NCBI GenBank assembly: GCA_015060865.1
Contig: SUXS01000014.1
Coordinates: 40,378-104,377 of the forward strand
Reading direction: 5' to 3'
Source: Bacteroidales bacterium
GTDB lineage: Bacteria; Bacteroidota; Bacteroidia; Bacteroidales; Bacteroidaceae
DNA: 64,000 bases
The notes under the pieces were generated by a model. That model saw only the letters and a program-made list of their open reading frames with translations. It was not told the origin of the DNA and ran no database searches. The translations under genes were made by a program, and so were the position numbers. Below, in pieces: positions 60,551 through 64,000 of the stretch (its first letter is position 1; every line of letters starts with the position of its first letter).

Positions 60551-61351
60551 ATGAACGCAAAAAAGATATTAGCCAAAGGGTATCTGTGGTTGCTGCTGGC
60601 AATCCTCTACACCCCGATTCTCATCATTGCCATCTTCTCGTTCACCGAGACGAAGGTGCTGGGCAACTGGACGGGCTTCTCTCTGAAGCTCTACACCAAC
60701 CTCTTTGACGGGGGCATGTCGAACTCGCTGATGAGTGCCATACAAAACACCATCATCATTGCCCTGGTAGCCTCGTCCATCGCTACCGTGCTGGGCAGCG
60801 TGGCCGCCATAGGCATCTACAACCTGAAGAACCGCCAGCGACAAGCGGTCAACTTCCTCAACAACATACCCCTCATCAACCCCGACATCATCACCGGTAT
60901 CTCGCTCTTCCTGCTCTTCGTAGCACTGGGCATATCGCAGGGCTACACCACGGTAATCCTTGCCCACGTCACCTTCTGCACACCCTACGTGGTGCTCAGC
61001 GTGATGCCGCGCCTCACAGGCATGAACCCCAATATCTATGAGGCGGCCCTCGACCTCGGCGCCACGCCCTTCCAGGCATTGCGCAAGGTCATCATCCCCG
61101 AGATCAAGCCCGGCATCATCAGTGGCTTCATCCTCTCGTTCACGCTCTCTATTGACGACTTTGCCGTGAGCCTCTTCACCAAGGGCAACATCGGACTCGA
61201 GACCCTCTCCACCTACATCTATTCCGATGCACGCAAGGGCGGTCTCACCCCCGAGCTGCGACCCCTGTCGACGATAATCTTCGTCACCGTATTGGTGTTG
61301 CTCATCATCATTAACCGACGCCAAGCCAAGAGCAGAGAGAAGCTGGCTTAG
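60551..61351 (+). CDS. potC: Spermidine/putrescine ABC transporter permease
   Basis: 266 residues with six transmembrane segments (GYLWLLLAILYTPILIIAIF...) and an EAA loop IYEAALDLGATPFQALRKVI matching the PotC subfamily. It completes the PotBC channel. The spacer before it (60474-60540) is the 'aattgacaattcac...ctccgggtactccg' repeat. The convergent eno gene ends 100 bases downstream. Substrate assignment to polyamines rests on the PotABC combination, and related transporters of other cations cannot be excluded. Confidence 0.92.
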   Translation: MNAKKILAKGYLWLLLAILYTPILIIAIFSFTETKVLGNWTGFSLKLYTNLFDGGMSNSLMSAIQNTIIIALVASSIATVLGSVAAIGIYNLKNRQRQAVNFLNNIPLINPDIITGISLFLLFVALGISQGYTTVILAHVTFCTPYVVLSVMPRLTGMNPNIYEAALDLGATPFQALRKVIIPEIKPGIISGFILSFTLSIDDFAVSLFTKGNIGLETLSTYIYSDARKGGLTPELRPLSTIIFVTVLVLLIIINRRQAKSREKLA

Positions 61352-61451
61352 TCTATGCCGAGGCGCGAAGGAGGAAAACGAAAGTTAACCGACGCTCGGC
61401 GAAACAGGCCAAGGCAAAGGTCTGATATATAACGAAGGCTCGAAAAAGTTT

Positions 61452-62923
<1,472 letters not shown>

Positions 62924-63061
62924 TAAGGTTAATACTCTCGTACAATTAAAACGTACGGATAGCCCAAATGTTGTGTACATCACCCTACTGCACGGCAAAT
63001 GGCCCTATAGGCTCTGTCTATAGCTACGGGCAATAATCTGTTTTCTCCGTTTTCTATCTGC

Positions 63062-63119
63062 CAGTGTCCGCCAATAAGGGTTAACCTATTGATACATTAT
63101 GCTTTCGTGGCGGACACTG
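63062..63119. repeat. Palindrome with cagtgtccgcca arms, copy 1
   Basis: cagtgtccgcca (63062-63073) and tggcggacactg (63108-63119), a perfect 12-base inverted repeat, 34-base loop. Half-site tgtccgccat recurs near 63146. Copy 2 at 63688-63745. Confidence 0.75.
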
Positions 63120-63230
63120 CGGACAAATATCCATATCAGCCGAATGTCCGCCATAATGACAAGACATCCTCTAAGATAATACTTCTCAAACACACTTTTC
63201 ATATAGCCCATTCCCTGATTTTACACAACA

Positions 63231-63427
63231 TTTTTATGAGGCTGTGTCAAAATGGGAACGCGCTATCAAAATGTCGTGTCATTGCCTTTGGCCCCTACGG
63301 GCGGCGAACTTCGTTTCCGAACCGAAGGGAGGAATCTCATCGTCAGTATTAGAGATTTCTCGTCGCTTCGCTCTGTCGAAATGACAAAATGATAGTTGTT
63401 TTTCTTTTTTACACAGCCTCATAAAAA
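63231..63427. mobile_element. Second MITE-like element, 17-bp perfect inverted ends
   Basis: tttttatgaggctgtgt (63231-63247) and acacagcctcataaaaa (63411-63427) are exact inverted repeats. The interior carries a common Bacteroidetes low-complexity sequence (its minus frame reads CHFDRAKRREISNTDDEIPP). No clear target duplication. Confidence 0.6.
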
Positions 63428-63524
63428 CGACAAGCAGAAACCGGGCAGACGCATAATAAAAAGTATTAGATGAGCCTTGGTAATTTACACACAAACCGCG
63501 TTTTCTCACGCTAAATACGTTATT

Positions 63525-63585
63525 CTCACGCAGAAATATAGGATACCACCAAATAAATTTGCAGTATCCTATATTTCTGCGTGAG
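63525..63585. repeat. 21-base perfect inverted repeat hairpin
   Basis: Arms 63525-63545 and 63565-63585 are exact inverted copies (ctcacgcagaaatata... / ...tatatttctgcgtgag) around a 19-base loop. ttctcacgc also occurs twice just upstream (63503 and 63523). Could be a terminator, REP or binding site; no T-run follows. Confidence 0.7.
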
Positions 63586-63687
63586 ACAAACATTGATTAT
63601 CTGAAAGAAATCTGAAACAATAACTCCTGTTACGAGCAATCATGAGATGGGTAGGCATACTTTACCGCCTACATGTAAATTTGTACG

Positions 63688-63745
63688 CAGTGTCCGCCAT
63701 TAACCATAAGTCATTCATAGTGTTATGATGCATCGGCGGACACTG
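63688..63745. repeat. Palindrome with cagtgtccgcc arms, copy 2
   Basis: cagtgtccgcc (63688-63698) and ggcggacactg (63735-63745) with a different 36-base loop. Same arms as copy 1, 570 bases away. Confidence 0.75.
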
Positions 63746-64000
63746 GCAGGTAAAAACGGAAACCCCATTATTGCATACATCAACTACTTTTTTGCGGTTG
63801 ATGCATGCAATGAAATGATTACAAACATGCAATGGAATCGGTACATGCATGTACCACGCGGAACGCAAGGCTCCGGCTGTAGTTTCCTGATTTAGGTTGT
63901 CAGTTTAGAGGTTAATCCCTATAACAGGTTTACACGATTTGGTCTTATTCCTATACTAGGTTGACTGGTTAGTTTTTTAATCCTATAAATACTTTACAAT
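63746..64000. other. Gene-free window end
   Basis: Contains a small hairpin (gcatacatcaac / gttgatgcatgc, about 63772-63807) and AT-rich sequence. No gene start or promoter toward the window edge was recognised. Confidence 0.3.

Noticed and set aside
63279..63593. 104-residue minus-strand frame containing CHFDRAKRREISN
   Set aside because: A commonly translated Bacteroidetes repeat spanning MITE 2; not a gene.

Overview
The window is a chromosomal stretch of a Bacteroidales bacterium, most likely Prevotellaceae or a close relative. The evidence is: many TTTG-N19/20-TAnnTTTG promoters (the Bacteroidetes primary sigma signature) and almost no Shine-Dalgarno sequences; secreted proteins ending in the Prevotella-type tail (D-x-x-G-[RK] then G-[IL]-Y-I-x-N/K-G/V); the HU-HIG/VirE-DUF3874 pair beside a surface-polysaccharide locus; and intergenic DNA built from dispersed short repeats.

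Layout. 1-9.6 kb is a minus-strand polysaccharide (capsule/O-antigen type) locus: glycerophosphotransferase-like enzyme, membrane acyltransferase, Wzx flippase, GT2 glycosyltransferase and a hexapeptide acetyltransferase cut by the window edge. A 52-codon stump of a second flippase lies at its upstream end, beside aroC. Two accessory cassettes interrupt it: a three-gene DUF3791/DUF3990 ADP-ribosyltransferase-like operon (1.4-2.3 kb) and a divergent HU-HIG / VirE-DUF3874 pair (3.1-5.5 kb) framed by about 85-bp inverted repeats. 9.6-28 kb is housekeeping: aroC, slyD, murB, an MBL hydrolase, mfd, fbp, manA, a SPOR lipoprotein, ruvX, def, a TPR protein, a TlpA-like lipoprotein and the proC-proB-proA proline operon. 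28-40 kb is surface and carbohydrate biology: a secreted protein with a duplicated OB-like domain around a CBM, a second glycosyltransferase, a 65-codon remnant of a lost secreted protein, an acyltransferase, rarA, a 2-hydroxyacid dehydrogenase, a GH29 alpha-L-fucosidase and a 1015-residue secreted protein. 40-49 kb is DNA repair and translation: dinB, DUF5063, an RNase D-like exonuclease, an RlmI-like methyltransferase, a promoter-terminator unit that looks like a small RNA, rpsT, tRNA-Glu, recO, DUF2461 and parC. 49-64 kb holds a GH127 glycosidase, DedA, a TPR protein, glnS, an outer-membrane barrel, potABC (no potD visible), enolase and a gene-free 1.27-kb end packed with palindromes and MITE-like elements.

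The best leads for something new are the inverted-repeat-framed HU-HIG/VirE cassette with its 90-bp palindrome between divergent genes, the DUF3990 ADP-ribosyltransferase trio, the orphan sRNA or leader at 44.07-44.13 kb, dispersed intergenic repeats read through in frame inside two protein genes, and the MITE/palindrome cluster next to eno. No CRISPR array, rRNA operon, prophage or intact transposase was seen.
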